Assembly: GCA_001599715.1 (NCBI GenBank)
Contig: BCHU01000007.1
Location: 1,059,586 to 1,123,585, forward strand
DNA: 64,000 nucleotides
DNA from: Phaeotremella fagi
Lineage: Eukaryota; Basidiomycota; Tremellomycetes; Tremellales; Phaeotremellaceae
Direction of reading: 5' to 3'
A program made the position numbers and the translations under genes. The number at the start of each line of letters is the position of its first letter. The stretch's first letter is position 1. The notes beneath the pieces are model-generated. The model saw only the letters and a list, made by a program, of their open reading frames with translations, was not told the origin of the DNA and ran no database searches. Positions 33,045 through 44,704 of this stretch are shown one piece after another.

Positions 33045-34261
33045 CTATTGACTTTGCAAAATCTTTGCCACACTCAAAACCTCCGCCTCAAGACAATCCT
33101 CAAGAACACCTTCAGGTTTCCAATCGAATTCCTGTCTTGCCCTGTTAGCTTTACATCTGGAAGTACTTCTACAAGGCCACATTGGACATCGTTTATCTTC
33201 CAACGATACGCTCAATGGCTTGTCTTCATTGATCAGATTTGCTTTTTTAAGAATTTGACCGATTTTTGAGCATAATTCCCCGAAGGCGTGTTCACCATTT
33301 TCAGCGCTGTTCCGTTTATCAGCTGATTATATTTGGTAACAATACTGAAGCTCACAAGTAGAACCTTCCAAATCCAGCTGGAGTCGTTGTGTCAATGGTA
33401 TTTTTGATCACTTTGATGATCAGATCTGCTACATCTTGAACCGCAACCTAGCAATGTCAGCAACTGTCAAGTACGAAGCGATACTGTACGTACATTGACC
33501 CAGATGTTACTGCCTGAAGCGGCGTATACTGGTCGTTGATTGTCTAAAGCAAGTTTAATGAGGGAAGGTAATTGGGCGGAAATGGTTTTATCAGGTCCGG
33601 TACCGATTCCCCAAATCAATCCAGGACAGATGATGGATGCCGTTAATTCTTTGGCTTCATCGGCGCGAACGACTCTGTTACAATGTGTGAGTCAATGCCG
33701 TATTGGTTTGATGATAGTACCCACTCCAAGTCAATGTATCGATGAAGAGCTTTCTCCGAGATACCTGCAATCTGTTCGACGTTTGTGTCCTGGTTACCAC
33801 GTTAGAGCTGATCCTTGAATACACTTGACTCACGTCATAAATTGGAACCTCAATAAAATCTCCTGTGGGTTCACTCTCGATAAGTTGAGTTCCAGAAACA
33901 TGAACGAGGACAGCAGTTTGTCCATTTCTTCTACGACTGGCTAATCCACGATTGATAGCCTTTGTGAGATCTAAATCATCGGATGTAGCAGCGTTGATAA
34001 CCACGTCATGCTCCGATGAAACTTTCTCTATCAATTTAAGATCATCAAATGAACCCTATGATCGAAAGTGTGAGATTTCTACGACTGACGATGGGTAAGA
34101 CAGCTTACGATGACTGGCTCGGCATTTCTTCCCCTTAAAGTATCCTCTTTACCTTTCCTGACTAAAGCGGAGATTTTGTAGCCAGCTTTCTCGAGATGAG
34201 TTAGAACTTCACCACCTAGGAATCCAGTTGCACCGAGTAGAAATGCAGAGGTAGATGACAT
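33045..34261 (-). CDS. NAD(P)-binding Rossmann-fold protein (extended SDR/NmrA-like)
   Basis: Spliced exons give about 310 residues starting MSSTSAFLLGATGFLGGEVL, with the TGxxGxxG dinucleotide-binding motif of extended short-chain dehydrogenases. Further on are ISALVRKGKEDTLRG (basic patch after the second strand, suggesting NADP), HDVVINAATSDDLDL, AVLVHVSGTQLIESEPTG, SIICPGLIWGIGTGP and FDWKPEGVLEDCLEAEV at the C-terminus. I did not find a clear YxxxK catalytic pair, so it may be a redox sensor or an atypical reductase like yeast YLL056C-type proteins. The start is the first ATG. It is divergent from Yippee. Confidence 0.8.
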
Positions 34262-34680
34262 TGTATGTTATGTTGTGCGAATTTGTGATATGAATGTGAA
34301 AGAAGTGGGAAGCGGAAAGAAGTAATCACCAGTAGGGAAAAGGGTGAACTTGGAAAGTGGAGGTGATGACAACGTGTTACACCGTGAGAAAGTAATAACT
34401 TAGTGATTTAGTGGAGGATGACCATTTAGTAGTTAGTACTCGAAGGAGGTTTAATTCACTTGACATCTACCATTCATTAAATCCATTACATATTCAACTC
34501 ACACATCGCATCACAAGTACTATCACTTTGTGTCGATACACACAGCTCTGGCTGTAGTCGAACAATCTGAGAAACCAACTTGACATTCAATCTCCTGCGT
34601 ATCCCCAAATCTATCAGAACCCTTTAGTACCTTACACTCTCGCCGTTCCCACCTTCACAAAGCGGAACTCCTTCTGAACA
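34262..34680. other. Divergent promoter between the NAD(P)-binding gene and Yippee
   Basis: About 420 bases with CT-rich tracts before the Yippee start. There is no supported ORF. Confidence 0.5.
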
Positions 34681-35363
34681 ATGGGAAGAACTTTTAGAAT
34701 TTATCTCGCTGGAGAGACCGTCATGTGTTGTAAACAATGTCTAAACCATTTATCAGTTGGTGAAAGTGTCATATCCACCGTGAGTACCATATTCTTACCC
34801 TTATCGGGTGGCAACAAAACCATGGTCATGGGCTCAGCCAGCTGGGCGGACTTTGAAAAATGCGTGATTCATAGCTTTTCGTCATTTATCGTTAGAGTTT
34901 GGGACTATGTAGGATCAAAGCTGATTTTTCGTTTGCAGCAATTCACAGGTCAACATGGACGAGCTGTTCTTATATATCAGGCGTAAGCATATACAACTTT
35001 ACACGTTTATATAACAGTGTCCCGGCTGACATCCCGATAACAGCGTGAACGTCTACACCGGTGAAGCAGAAGAAAGAGAAATGCGCACAGGAAGACATAC
35101 AGTTCGAGATGTCTTTTGTCAAGTTTGTCATACATGTATAGGCTGGAAATATGTACGTATAACCAGCTTTCGACAGAGGGTAATAGATTCTGATCATACC
35201 TTTCGGAATGTAGGATTTCGCCTATGAACCAGATCAAAAGTACAAAGAGGGAAGATTTATTCTAGAAAGAGAATTGGTTTTGGAGAAGAAGGATAACAAG
35301 AAAGATCATTTGAAACCTAGAATTGAAGAGGTTCCTATTCGTGAGGTCACTGCTCGAACCTGA
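34681..35363 (+). CDS. Yippee family zinc-binding protein (yeast Moh1 relative)
   Basis: Four exons give about 134 residues. The zinc-binding cysteines are in two pairs, CKQC (in ETVMCCKQCLNHLSVGES) and CQVC (in DVFCQVCHTCIGWKY), as in all Yippee proteins. Other family landmarks are QFTGQHGRAVLIYQA, VNVYTGEAEEREMRTGRHT and FAYEPDQKYKEGRFILER. The fold resembles a beta-tent; members act in diverse roles, including the GID ubiquitin ligase linked Moh1 in yeast. The first intron is unusually long (about 155 bases) for this window. The start is the first ATG; the length is normal for the family. Confidence 0.92.
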
Positions 35364-36386
35364 TTCAACGTGAGTATCTCTTCACACTATATGTGAACTA
35401 TTGAATCAAAGTCAAGCTGATAGTTCCATATCTCTAGCTCAATCTATAAAATCGCAATCGCATGATGGCTCAAACTCTGAACCGTTCATTTTTCTATATC
35501 AATTACCTATCGCTCACCGTTGTTTCAAATATCATTGTAATCATCCCAACCACTTTTACTCGTTGTATCAGCTGAGCTCTCTGCTGTGTTGACATCTTCA
35601 TCCTTTGATCTGTTGTTGTATTTTTATTTCCTGTACCGTTTTGACAGTGATGTGATTCCCAACTTCTCAGATAAACACGTGGATTGGGATATGAATCTGC
35701 ACTATCTAAAATTATCGAAACGAAAATTCTCATGACGCTCAAAAGATTTATCAGCAAGACATATCGAGATCTCCTTTATGTTCTCGTAAGATCCTTTTAT
35801 CTTCGACAAAAAACATCAATCTTCTGCACAGCCATGTTCAAGGTGAGAAGTTTATCCAAAAAACATCAATCGCATCTCTGAGAAACCCTACTCTCGATCT
35901 CTCGAATCGAATTTTGATTTTCACGTTTTAAACAATTGACAAAGGGAGATCTGTGATCCCAAAAAAATATTTTTGACTTCAGTACGGACGATTGACTAAT
36001 TGGTTCGATGACTTTATCAACGTCCTTAGAAAGTAATTCATCCCTTGTCCATCAACCCCTTTAATCTCTGTGCTTCTCCTTAAATCGATGTTTGTCTGTC
36101 GTGCAACGTAGTTTGTCACCATGACTACATCACCGATGAGAGAATTTTGTTTGACTTTTTTTTGTGGTTGAAAAAAAAAAAACAGAATTGTCGATAAGTC
36201 TCCACTATATTAGATCATTGAATTAGATTCATCCATTGATGTAAAGTTTTATTTTTATTTTTAATATACTATTTCCATTTTATTATTTGTAGTGCACCTC
36301 CAAGCAACATACACGACAACATTTATCGTAAACCATCATTCACATCCCCATTTTAATCTTTACAAATTTTTATTCCCACTTCAAAA
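35364..36386. other. Long region upstream of the homeodomain gene
   Basis: About 1 kb without a supported gene. It holds the 3' end of Yippee and presumably the promoter and leader of the homeodomain factor. There are long A and T runs around 36158-36183, a phrase (AAAAAACATCAATC) occurring twice within 70 bases near 35808 and 35858, and very AT-rich DNA near 36240-36290. Confidence 0.5.
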
Positions 36387-37826
36387 ATGAATCCCCCTTC
36401 ATCCACACCTCATAATTCTCTTCAATTGCAACTTCCTCCACTTAACGATAAATCACTTTGGGGAACAGGCAGTAAACTGTTGAACAGAAGGGATTCAATG
36501 CCATCTCTGTCTCTTTCACTACTTTCACCTGATGATTCTCCAAAACATACTCAAATCGAGTTTCCTCAACCACAACAACACACCAATCGACTTTGTAACC
36601 CTAAAGGTATGTGCCATAAATAAAATACCTTTCCAATGGCCTAACCCAAACCCCCTCCCTTGAACTTGAATTCATTAATCCAAAAAACACGAATAATTCA
36701 TATCCCTCCGTATTAAAAGGATATCCTTTGTGATGGGTGCAATTATCGTTTGCTTGATTAAAACCTCATTATTGAATTACTCAAATTATAGTTAAAAGCT
36801 GATTCATTTGCTTTCTCTGTTTTTTAAACTATAGTTGACGAAATTAAAACAATGACTTTTCAACGACCGGAAATGCCACAACCATCTCTATCACCCAAAT
36901 ACGAAATCACCAATAAACGTAGATTACCTCTACCCCTCGGTAATCCATCTAGTCATCGTCAAGACCCAATCCATAATCGATATCAAGAAGATCGACCATG
37001 TTATCCAACCCCGAAAACCCCATTCTCGAACAAATACGGTTTTTCAAATTCTTCATCGAACTCGAGTCATTTGAATAGTTTAAAGATAAACATACCGTCA
37101 CCACCTTTCCGGGAATCTTATCATCCATATACACCCCATATGACACCTTCTCGACCTGGAACTGGTACTGGATCTGGACCAGTTCCACGAATTTATCACG
37201 ATCATTTACCACCTATTCAATCCGCTTCCATACCTAGATCTAGAGTACCTTTACCCGACCTACTTTCTATACCCACTACCAAACGATATCGTCAAGACGA
37301 ACTGAGATGGAATAGAGAGATGTATAGAACCATAGATAAAGATAGAGATTTCGATGGGTTGAATTCATGTAAAAGTCCACGGAAGAGAGGTAAGTCAGAA
37401 CCCCAAGAAGATCATATTGATTTTTGACTGAATGGAAATGATTTTAGCCGATGACGAACAACTTTCACTCCTTTTACAAGTTTTCAATCAAACTGCCTAT
37501 CCATCCACTAGGGAACGTGAACTCCTAGCGAAGAAATTAGGGATGACTTCGAGGAGTGTTCAAATTTGGGTAAGTTGGTGGCGAAGCCACCCAAATCAAT
37601 TTCTTACGATTTTTTTTAGTTCCAAAATCGAAGACGTTCAGTCAAAGTCGAAAAAATATCTGAGAAACAAAGGTACGAAAATCGGTTCAGTTGTTTTAAC
37701 GATCATGAACCTGAAGAGGGTGGTATTGATGGACGGAGGGGTTTTTTGGATAGAGATAGGGACAGGGAGAGGGAGAGGGAATCGGATTATTGGCGTTTGA
37801 TGGATGAGGTTAAAGTTGAACTTTGA
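36387..37826 (+). CDS. Homeodomain transcription factor
   Basis: About four exons. The N-terminal two thirds is disordered and rich in Pro, Ser and Asn, with SP sites. A basic stretch (SCKSPRKR) is followed by the homeodomain: ADDEQLSLLLQVFNQTAYPS, TRERELLAKKLGMTSRSVQ, then IWFQNRRRSVKV. WFQNRR is the DNA-recognition helix, giving high confidence. A short intron (from 37570) splits it between the Trp and Phe codons. The spacing between helices is that of typical, not TALE, homeodomains. After it lies an acidic/Arg-rich tail (RDRDRERERESDYW). The first intron (about 225 bases) is long for this window. The target genes are unknown. Confidence 0.9.
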
Positions 37827-37962
37827 TTTTATATGGTTTCTAATGTGTGGTCTGGTACTACTTTAATGAATTTTTCTGAACATTGTTAAAAACTATTAGA
37901 TTATCTCTTGGTACCGAGATTTGATATATGCCATGGGATGATGTCGCACGAGCTTCAGTCAG

Positions 37963-38103
37963 ATGAGCAAGCTTGGAAAGCAGCAACTTTCCGGTCAAAA
38001 AGAAGCCAAACACTCTGCAGTTCGTGCACTTGAACAATTAGATGGAAGGGTGACCATCAAGGTGGCGAAGAAATACACCACCAGTGTTATCAACAAAAAG
38101 TAG
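37963..38103 (+). CDS. Possible microprotein with dsRBD-like helix (46 aa)
   Basis: An ATG-started ORF reading MSKLGKQQLSGQKEAKHSAV and then a charged strand-like segment with several Lys (TIKVAKKYTTSVINKK). SGQKEAKHSAVRALEQL resembles the last helix of double-stranded RNA-binding domains (KKEAK-x-x-A). It could be a stand-alone small protein, a last exon whose upstream exons I cannot find, or gene debris. It lies between two convergent gene ends. Confidence 0.3.
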   Translation: MSKLGKQQLSGQKEAKHSAVRALEQLDGRVTIKVAKKYTTSVINKK

Positions 38104-38251
38104 AAAGGTGAATAACATCAGATCCCAAATATAAACAACTGAAGTAAAAGTACAACGATAAATCGAAAACCAGACACAACTGAAAAATCAACCATCACCA
38201 AAGTAGATCTTCCCATGGTACCAGGACAATGATTGTTCCACTCGTAACCAT

Positions 38252-39668
38252 CTATTCACTGATCCCACCACTTCTATCCCGACTCCTCTCTCTACTTCTC
38301 GATCTCGACAAAGCCATTCCATCAGGTCCAACCAACGCAGCGTATTGTCCACGTTTAGGATCGTTTTGACGTTTAGCCAAAGTTTTCTTGACTTTCCTTT
38401 CGGGTCTAGGGGGGGTCAGTTTGAATATCATTATATTTTTGAGATAGCTTACCTGACTACTATAACTGGGACTGGAGAATGGGAAACTGCGAATCGTGAA
38501 ACGGAACCCATACCGGGAGCTATGTCGTTGTATAAGCTTGTGACAATGATAATGGTTCGGAGGCTTACCACCCAAAGCCATCCCCCAGGATTGTAATCTC
38601 TTTCGCTGTCCTTTAGTACCAACGACCAATGCTGCAGAAATGTAAGAAACGATCTGAAGAGAAATCAAGTGACTCACAATCTGGACGATATAATGCAATC
38701 ATCTTTAACAGCATTTCCGTTATTTTACCCGCAACGAATTCAACTATGACGGATATCTAATGTAAAATTTAGTTTCGCTCTCAGAAATGTCAAACTCGAC
38801 AACTTACATGTCGACTTTCGGCGTCGTTGTTCTTATCCAAAATCGTAGCTAGGAGGGTATGGGCATCTTCCCTGAATTCATCCTGTGCAGCGGCGGAAGC
38901 TCTCTCTAAGATGTTCTGTCAGCACAGCCCATTCCGAAGTTCAGATTGCCAAGGTATCCACAGATGATATGACGAAAGAACCCGAGGTCATAGAAACCTC
39001 GTACTCACCTCCTTCGTCTAACTCGATCACCCTGACAGCAACCACTTCATCGCCGTCTTCAACCAGTTCCGCCATTAACCAATCCAACGCATCGAGACCT
39101 GATTCATCAGGTGAGACCGCGACGGCGAACACTCGAGTATTTCTCGATCTCTTGTAGCCCTCAGATTTAGCCTATGAAGGGTGAAAATATTAGCTGAGAT
39201 CGTAGATGGTGACAACACGTGGATCAATAATCGATCGAACAAACAGTCACGATGAAGCGTCAAGTCATGAATTGAAGATAGGAGAGTCAAAATACAATCC
39301 AAACCTACCGCACAAGTGTAAGCGAACATAGTAGCTGGACCAGCTTCAAAAGCCTCAAACCCAACCTTCCTTCGATATTTCCCATCACCATTCCCCTGTC
39401 CACTAGAATTAGTCCTTGTTCTAGGCATGTACCCATGATGATGACCAGCATGACCACCAGGTGGGACCAACGCTGATGACAGCTGGTGTTCCAATTTAGG
39501 TCTGGCGGTATCGGGTAACTGAACTGATACTCTTGATGCTGAATGGGAAGATGGTTGGGAGGAGTTGTATGCTGCGTTGAGGTTTTGGTTGGAGTTTGCG
39601 GGTGAGAGTTGAGGGGAGGGGTTGTCGGGTGATGAGTAGGATTTACGGAGGGAGGGTCTGAATGACAT
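38252..39668 (-). CDS. Universal stress protein (UspA) domain protein
   Basis: A multi-exon gene of about 360 residues. The N-terminal third is disordered and Ser/Asn/His-rich (MSFRPSLRKSYSSPDNPSP). The USP fold follows: TRVFAVAVSPDESGLDALDW, EDGDEVVAVRVIEL, ISVIVEFVAGKITEMLLKM, SLVVGTKGQRKRLQSWG, then APGMGSVSRFAVSHSPVPV and VIVVR. The G-x2-G-x9-GS(V/T) nucleotide-binding pattern of ATP-binding USPs is approximated by GTKGQ and GMGSVS. The protein ends in a basic RS/RD tail (LSRSRSRERSRDRSGG), unusual for this family. Fungal USP proteins are linked to stress responses. It is divergent from ARV1 over 200 bases. Confidence 0.88.
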
Positions 39669-39863
39669 TTTGGTTGTGGGTGGGGGTGGTGGGTTGTGGA
39701 TGGGAGAAGGTGTAGGATGATGTGGTTGTAGATCAAGGGGATGATGGATGCTAAGAGATAGTGAAGTCTATTTCATTCCCCCACTTAAGGAAATGGTTAT
39801 TAACCACCTCACCATTCCTCACCATTCCTCACCTTCACCTTCCCCTACACCTTCCCCCTACCG

Positions 39864-39884
39864 ATGCTATGCCATTATGTGTAA
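39864..39884 (+). promoter_or_regulatory. Upstream ORF overlapping the ARV1 start
   Basis: An ATG five bases before the ARV1 ATG, in another frame, opens a six-codon ORF (MLCHYV) that stops inside ARV1. Initiation here would exclude the main start on that scan, so it could dampen ARV1 translation. Whether it is used depends on where transcription starts. Confidence 0.45.
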
Positions 39885-40855
39885 ACTGTCTCAACCCAGC
39901 AAAACATCTCTATACAACATACAAATCAAGGTCCAACATCCGTCTATCAGTCTGTGTAAGTCTAGTGCCCCCCACCCACCCCACCTAACCCAGCTAACCC
40001 TCCGTCTAGCCAAAATGCGATAAATTCACAGATCCATTGATAGAACACCCAACCCTGATCCTCATCCTCGATTTGATACTCTTAAAACCAAGGGTCTACC
40101 TTCATCTCCTGTTCAACAGAAATTCAAAACCTATACGCGGGGAGGTTCTCACTCCCGAAACGGAAGATGAGATCAAAGATGTCAATGTATACCATGCTGG
40201 GATGATCAATGACCTGATCTATCTGGCAGTATTCACTTATTTAGCTGAAATCTGTGTACGTAGATCCAACGGTTTGGCCATCGATCTGAAAACAACTTCA
40301 TACGTGGTATTCATCGAAATGGTCGTTCAGCATTTAACGACTTTAGGGATATCGTTGGTAATACTGAAGTTGAAGGGTTGGTATCCGCCAAAACCTTCGA
40401 AGGGCGATGGGGTCGGGGATAAATCCATAGACGGACGACAAGAGAATTTCACGTCAGTCAACTTAAACAACCATTCTTTAGACCAAAAGACTGATATCCT
40501 ACGTAGACCACTCTTAATCCCCCTAACACTGCTGTACACCTCCCTCCCACCTCTCCTCCTAAACCTATTCTTGAACATCTGGTACACCCCCACCCAAACC
40601 CCCTTCATCCAACCCAAAATTCCATCGATTCTACAAAAGAATCTCCCAGAAGGATCAATCAAGATGATCCAAGAGATCCTGCATCTCTGGTTGTCAACTG
40701 ATAAAATCTGGATCGGGACTCAATTGCTCAGTGGGATGAGTAGTGGATTTGGATTAAGGGTGGTGTTACCTACTCGACCTCATGAGACTGTTTTCATCGT
40801 ACTATGCGGTTGGTGTTTGGCTGGTTTGGTCGCTCGGTTCGTAGGATTAGATTAA
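39869..40855 (+). CDS. ARV1: ARV1 family ER membrane protein (sterol/GPI homeostasis)
   Basis: Two exons with one 58-base intron give about 309 residues. The N-terminal ARV1 homology domain starts MPLCVNCLNPAKHLY with the first zinc pair CxxC and, across the intron, SVCPKCDKFTDPLIEHP with the second CxxC. It continues with LDLILLKPRVYLHLLFNR and several membrane segments (LIYLAVFTYLAEICV, LTTLGISLVILKLKGWY, PLTLLYTSLPPLLLNLFL). ARV1 sits in the ER, supports sterol trafficking and stimulates GPI-anchor mannosylation. The ATG at 39869 is the only start giving the conserved N-terminus. Confidence 0.92.
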
Positions 40856-40897
40856 AGATATTTTTGGCATTATGTTTTTGATATGACAAGATGATAT

Positions 40898-43572
40898 TTA
40901 TGTGGTTGGTTGAACCTCTTCCGTCAAGGTAGCAGTTTCCTTTCCCTCATCCTCGTTGTCGTCCCCTGCGCCAGTGGTTTCAATTTCCTCATCAGTCTTG
41001 ACGGTTTCCTGGACATCCTTCATCTCGACATCACCGTTTGATTCAGTCTTCACTTCCTCCTTCTCCTTCACTTCATCCTTCTCCTTCATTTCCTCCTTAA
41101 CATCCACCTGGTCTCCATCAGACTGTTTGATCTCCTCACTCTTAATCTCCTCCGTATCATTCGTTACCCCGTCTCCTTCAGCTTCAACTTCAGCTTCGCC
41201 CTCCGCCTCAGCCTCAACTTCCGGTTCAGGTTCAGGTACAGTGTTACCACTCCCACTCGGTACCACTGAACTATTCCTCAGAATCTCAGATTGTTTGACA
41301 GCCTTGGTCAAAACATGTATATCCCGTTGATTAGCCAAAGCAGCGAAATGTTTTAAATCACTTTGAGAAGCTAATCTGATACTTCTCCATGTTAGATTTA
41401 TTTTTTTCTACAGATGATTGAAATTAGTACGTTGACGGGATTAGGTGAAGAAGGCGACATACCTCGGTATTGGCTGTTTTGGTTTCTGGATTCGGTTCTA
41501 TGCCCATAGCTTTATCATCTTCCTCTTCCGTTTCAATCGTCTCAATCTCTTTATCAAGCTGAGCAACGGTGACTGATCTAAAAAGTCATCTCAGTGAAAA
41601 ACGTTAAGACAATTTCACGACTAGACATACCGTTTCCAACCTTTCAATTGATCTAACGATTCGAAACCTTTGTTCCAAAGTTTTGAGAGAGGTCTCGAAC
41701 CGACTTTAAAAGGATACGACGACGGTGGACTTAATCTTCTTTCCCAAAGTTCTGCAACGGCTTTAGCGGATCCTTTGTCCAACGGTGGAATCTCGAATGA
41801 AGTTTCTGGACAACCATCGTTTTTCCATTGTGCCTACAGTCCAGACGTATCAGTTAAAAGTGAATTATGGTTAAATGAAAGATGACTGACATAATGTCTT
41901 TCCCTCGTTATGATGGATAAAACAGTTTCCTCAAATCTCTGTCCATCAGGTATCATCGTTCGTAATTCTTCCCTGATAGCCGTGATCTTCTGTTTAACCC
42001 ATTGTTCATCTTCTGAAACTATCACGAACGTCTTTGGCATCCCACCTGTGAAAGCTTGTTTGGAAACCGAATTCGGAGTCAAGTTCAATAAGAATTGGAA
42101 TAAAATGAAATATTGAACTAGGATCTGACGTCTGAACGATGGATCGGCCAGCTGTTGAGATTTATTCAGTTTAAAGTTCTCAGTCTTTCTGGTCGATAAA
42201 AACGTACCTCATGATCGAGTAATCGTTTACCAGTAAGATATCTTGGATGAAAGAAATCACCACCACTCCCAGATACTTCGTCACGTTTCCTTTTTTTACC
42301 AATCACATCTTTCCCTCGTAATTCTTTTTCCTTCTTAGTCTGATTGAATAGAATCGGTAAGACGAAATCAGATTTTTCTTTGAATCTTGCAAAAGGCGTT
42401 AAAAGTGGTTCGTCTTTGCTGGATCTTGTAGCTGGACCATCTAGACTTGGCGGTGAAGAGAAGTATTGCTGTAATGACCAAAGTGTACTATAGAAGTCCG
42501 GTTCTTGTTCTGATTGATCTGATCAGACAGATTCCATCAAGATACGAGTGATCACTCACTTGTCACTTCTTTATCCTCTTTGCTCTCTTCTTCCATTTTC
42601 ACATCATCTTCCACAACCTCCTCATTCTCTTTCTCAACCACTTCGGGTTCTACCACCTCCACCACCTCCCAAACGGTTTTCACATCACTATAATCCCCTC
42701 TCATATTGATAGCACTCTTATCAGCAACGCTGATAACGGAACTGGCGAATTGATGGACCCGTCCTCTGAAAACTAGATCTTCAGGTGTACGGGGTAAAAA
42801 TCGGAGGAACGAGTTGATAGTACGAAGTAGAGGTAGAGCTTTGCCTTTTGATGCGGGCATGTTCTGTCGTTCATGTCAGTAACGTCTCTACCTAGAAATA
42901 ATGAAATGAGGTGTACCTTGGTGAACCTCTTTGAACGAGTTTCGATGTAATTCCAAAGTCCACGCCATGATTCTACTGAGATCAATTCAACGAGTTCTTC
43001 TAGTAACGGTATGAAGATAGCTCCAGGTTCCAAGGAAGGTGTATCTGGGTATGAATTTCATTCAGCACAACACTAGTTCAGTAGGATCCTCTCACTCACC
43101 TTGATGAAGATTATAAACAATTTCGTAAAGTGTTAAAACGATATCCAATCGATCTTGTAAACCTGTCTGAAATCTTTTAACCTCAACAGTGGAAGCAGAA
43201 GAAGGTTCAGGTTCAGATAACTTAAAACGAAAATCAAAATGTCTGTCAATGACAATAAAAAAAAAATCATGAGAAAGAAACACCCACCTCATGAGAAGTT
43301 ATCACGCCAACCACCAAATCTTTCCCAACGAGATCCAAGACTCCTCGAATAAGATCTAACGAGATGGACGAAGATGCACTGGCGTCATTGGTTTGAATGC
43401 AGGATTCCCAAATATCGTTGATGGATTCGTTCAGTTCATTCTGGGGGATGGGTGGTAAAGCTGATGAAGTGGCTGAGGTTGAATTTTGGATATCCAGTTG
43501 TCGAGCTTGAAAAGATTTTGTTGCGTATTCAGTCAATCCGTTCAGTAGCTTTGGATAAAGCGTTTTTGACAT
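40898..43572 (-). CDS. THOC1: THO complex subunit 1 (Hpr1/THOC1)
   Basis: A multi-exon gene of roughly 750 residues. THOC1 is the core subunit of THO/TREX, which couples transcription to mRNP assembly and export and prevents R-loops. Family landmarks are VESWRGLWNYIETRSKRFTK, NMPASKGKALPLLRTINSFL, RTPEDLVFRGRVHQFASSV, KSAINMRGDYS, KTFVIVSEDEQWVKQKI and SYPFKVGSRPLSKLWNKGF. The second half has a WRSIRLASQSDLKHFAAL segment where vertebrate THOC1 carries its death domain, and then a long Glu/Lys/Val-rich acidic tail. The start is the only ATG in frame (MSKTLYPKLL). It faces SNRNP27 across 166 bases. Confidence 0.9.
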
Positions 43573-43738
43573 TGTTGATAGGATGTTATTACAAGATAGA
43601 GGTTGATGATGCTGATCATGGTCTGGGGGTTCATTTTGAACGCTTTTCGAAAGGATTGACGGAAGCAATTTTGGTAGTTGTTTTTCTTTGGTAGAGTTCA
43701 GAATTAGGAGTGTTGAATAACTACAACCAACAACTAAA
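43573..43738. promoter_or_regulatory. Short bidirectional promoter between THOC1 and SNRNP27
   Basis: Only 166 bases separate the two start codons, so regulation of an mRNA-export gene and a splicing gene is probably coupled. No particular binding motif was identified by eye. Confidence 0.5.
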
Positions 43739-44580
43739 ATGTCGAATCGGGGTACATCGTCCTATCCCAGAGATAGGGATAGGGATTCACACAGAGATAC
43801 ATACCGAGACAGAGACAGAGAAAGGGATTCAAGAAAGGAACGAAGTCGAAGTGGAAGTCCGATTCCAAGAAGGAACGAATCGTCCTCTGCAAGAGGTGAG
43901 TCAAGCTCCTAGATATCTTTGAATGTTGTTGTACTAACCAAAGGAAGTAGATCGATATGATGGAGACAGGGATAGGAGATATCAATCAGACTACCGAAAT
44001 CCTAATCGAGAGTATGAACCTCGTGATCGAGGTGGTGGCCAACGAGGGGGTTATGGTAGAGATGGAAATGGGAATGGGAGGGAGAGGGAGAAATACGAGA
44101 GACCGCTTGATAGAAGGGCTATTGAAGAGGGGAGGAGGAGACGTGAAGAGGAAAGAGCTAGTGGGGTAGTTTACACTGATCGTGAGGGTGAGTCTGTGGT
44201 ATGGTATTATGCTGATTCGAAAATAGAACCAAAATCGAATTCACCTTATCCGGAGGGTCAATCTCGTTATGATGGTGGACGTGAGCGTGAACGTGGACAC
44301 GAGCGCGAAGTTAAAAATGAATTCGATGATGGGGAAGTAGATGAGGAAGAGGAAGGTGAAGGTGAAGAAGATGCTATGGCTGCAATGCTTGGATTTGGGG
44401 GGTTCGGTTCAACAAAGGTATGTTCCCCTATAGCTGTTTATCATGGTACTGATAAAAAAATAGAACAAAAGTACAGGTCAAACTGTTGAAGGTGATGCGA
44501 ACGTTAAGAAACAGAGGACTTGGAGACAATATATGAACCGACGTGGTGGTTTCAATAGACCTTTGGATAAGATCAAGTAG
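43739..44580 (+). CDS. SNRNP27: U4/U6.U5 tri-snRNP-associated 27 kDa protein
   Basis: Four exons give about 236 residues. The N-terminus is RS/RD-rich with many YRDRDRERD-type repeats and RSGSPIPRR. The conserved C-terminus is diagnostic: AAMLGFGGFGSTK, then VKKQRTWRQYMNRRGGFNRP ending in LDKIK. Human SNRNP27 (RY1) has the same GFGSTK and YMNRRGGFNRPL box, which sits in the spliceosomal B complex near the U6 ACAGAGA region and affects 5' splice site choice. The middle is acidic (DDGEVDEEEEGEGEEDA). All introns are 41-48 bases. Confidence 0.92.
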
Positions 44581-44704
44581 GGGTTCTCTCCCTTACTCAA
44601 GGATAAGATCGTAGTCAGTGTGTTGATGATGGATACAATGAAACCTGCTTTTGAATCACTCCTTGCATGCACTCAATATTATATTATTATATTCCTCCCC
44701 CACC

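Noticed and set aside
40956..41330. Forward Ser/Thr-rich ORF
   Set aside because: It is the antisense mirror of the acidic Glu/Lys-rich tail of THOC1; the composition follows from the repeats on the other strand.
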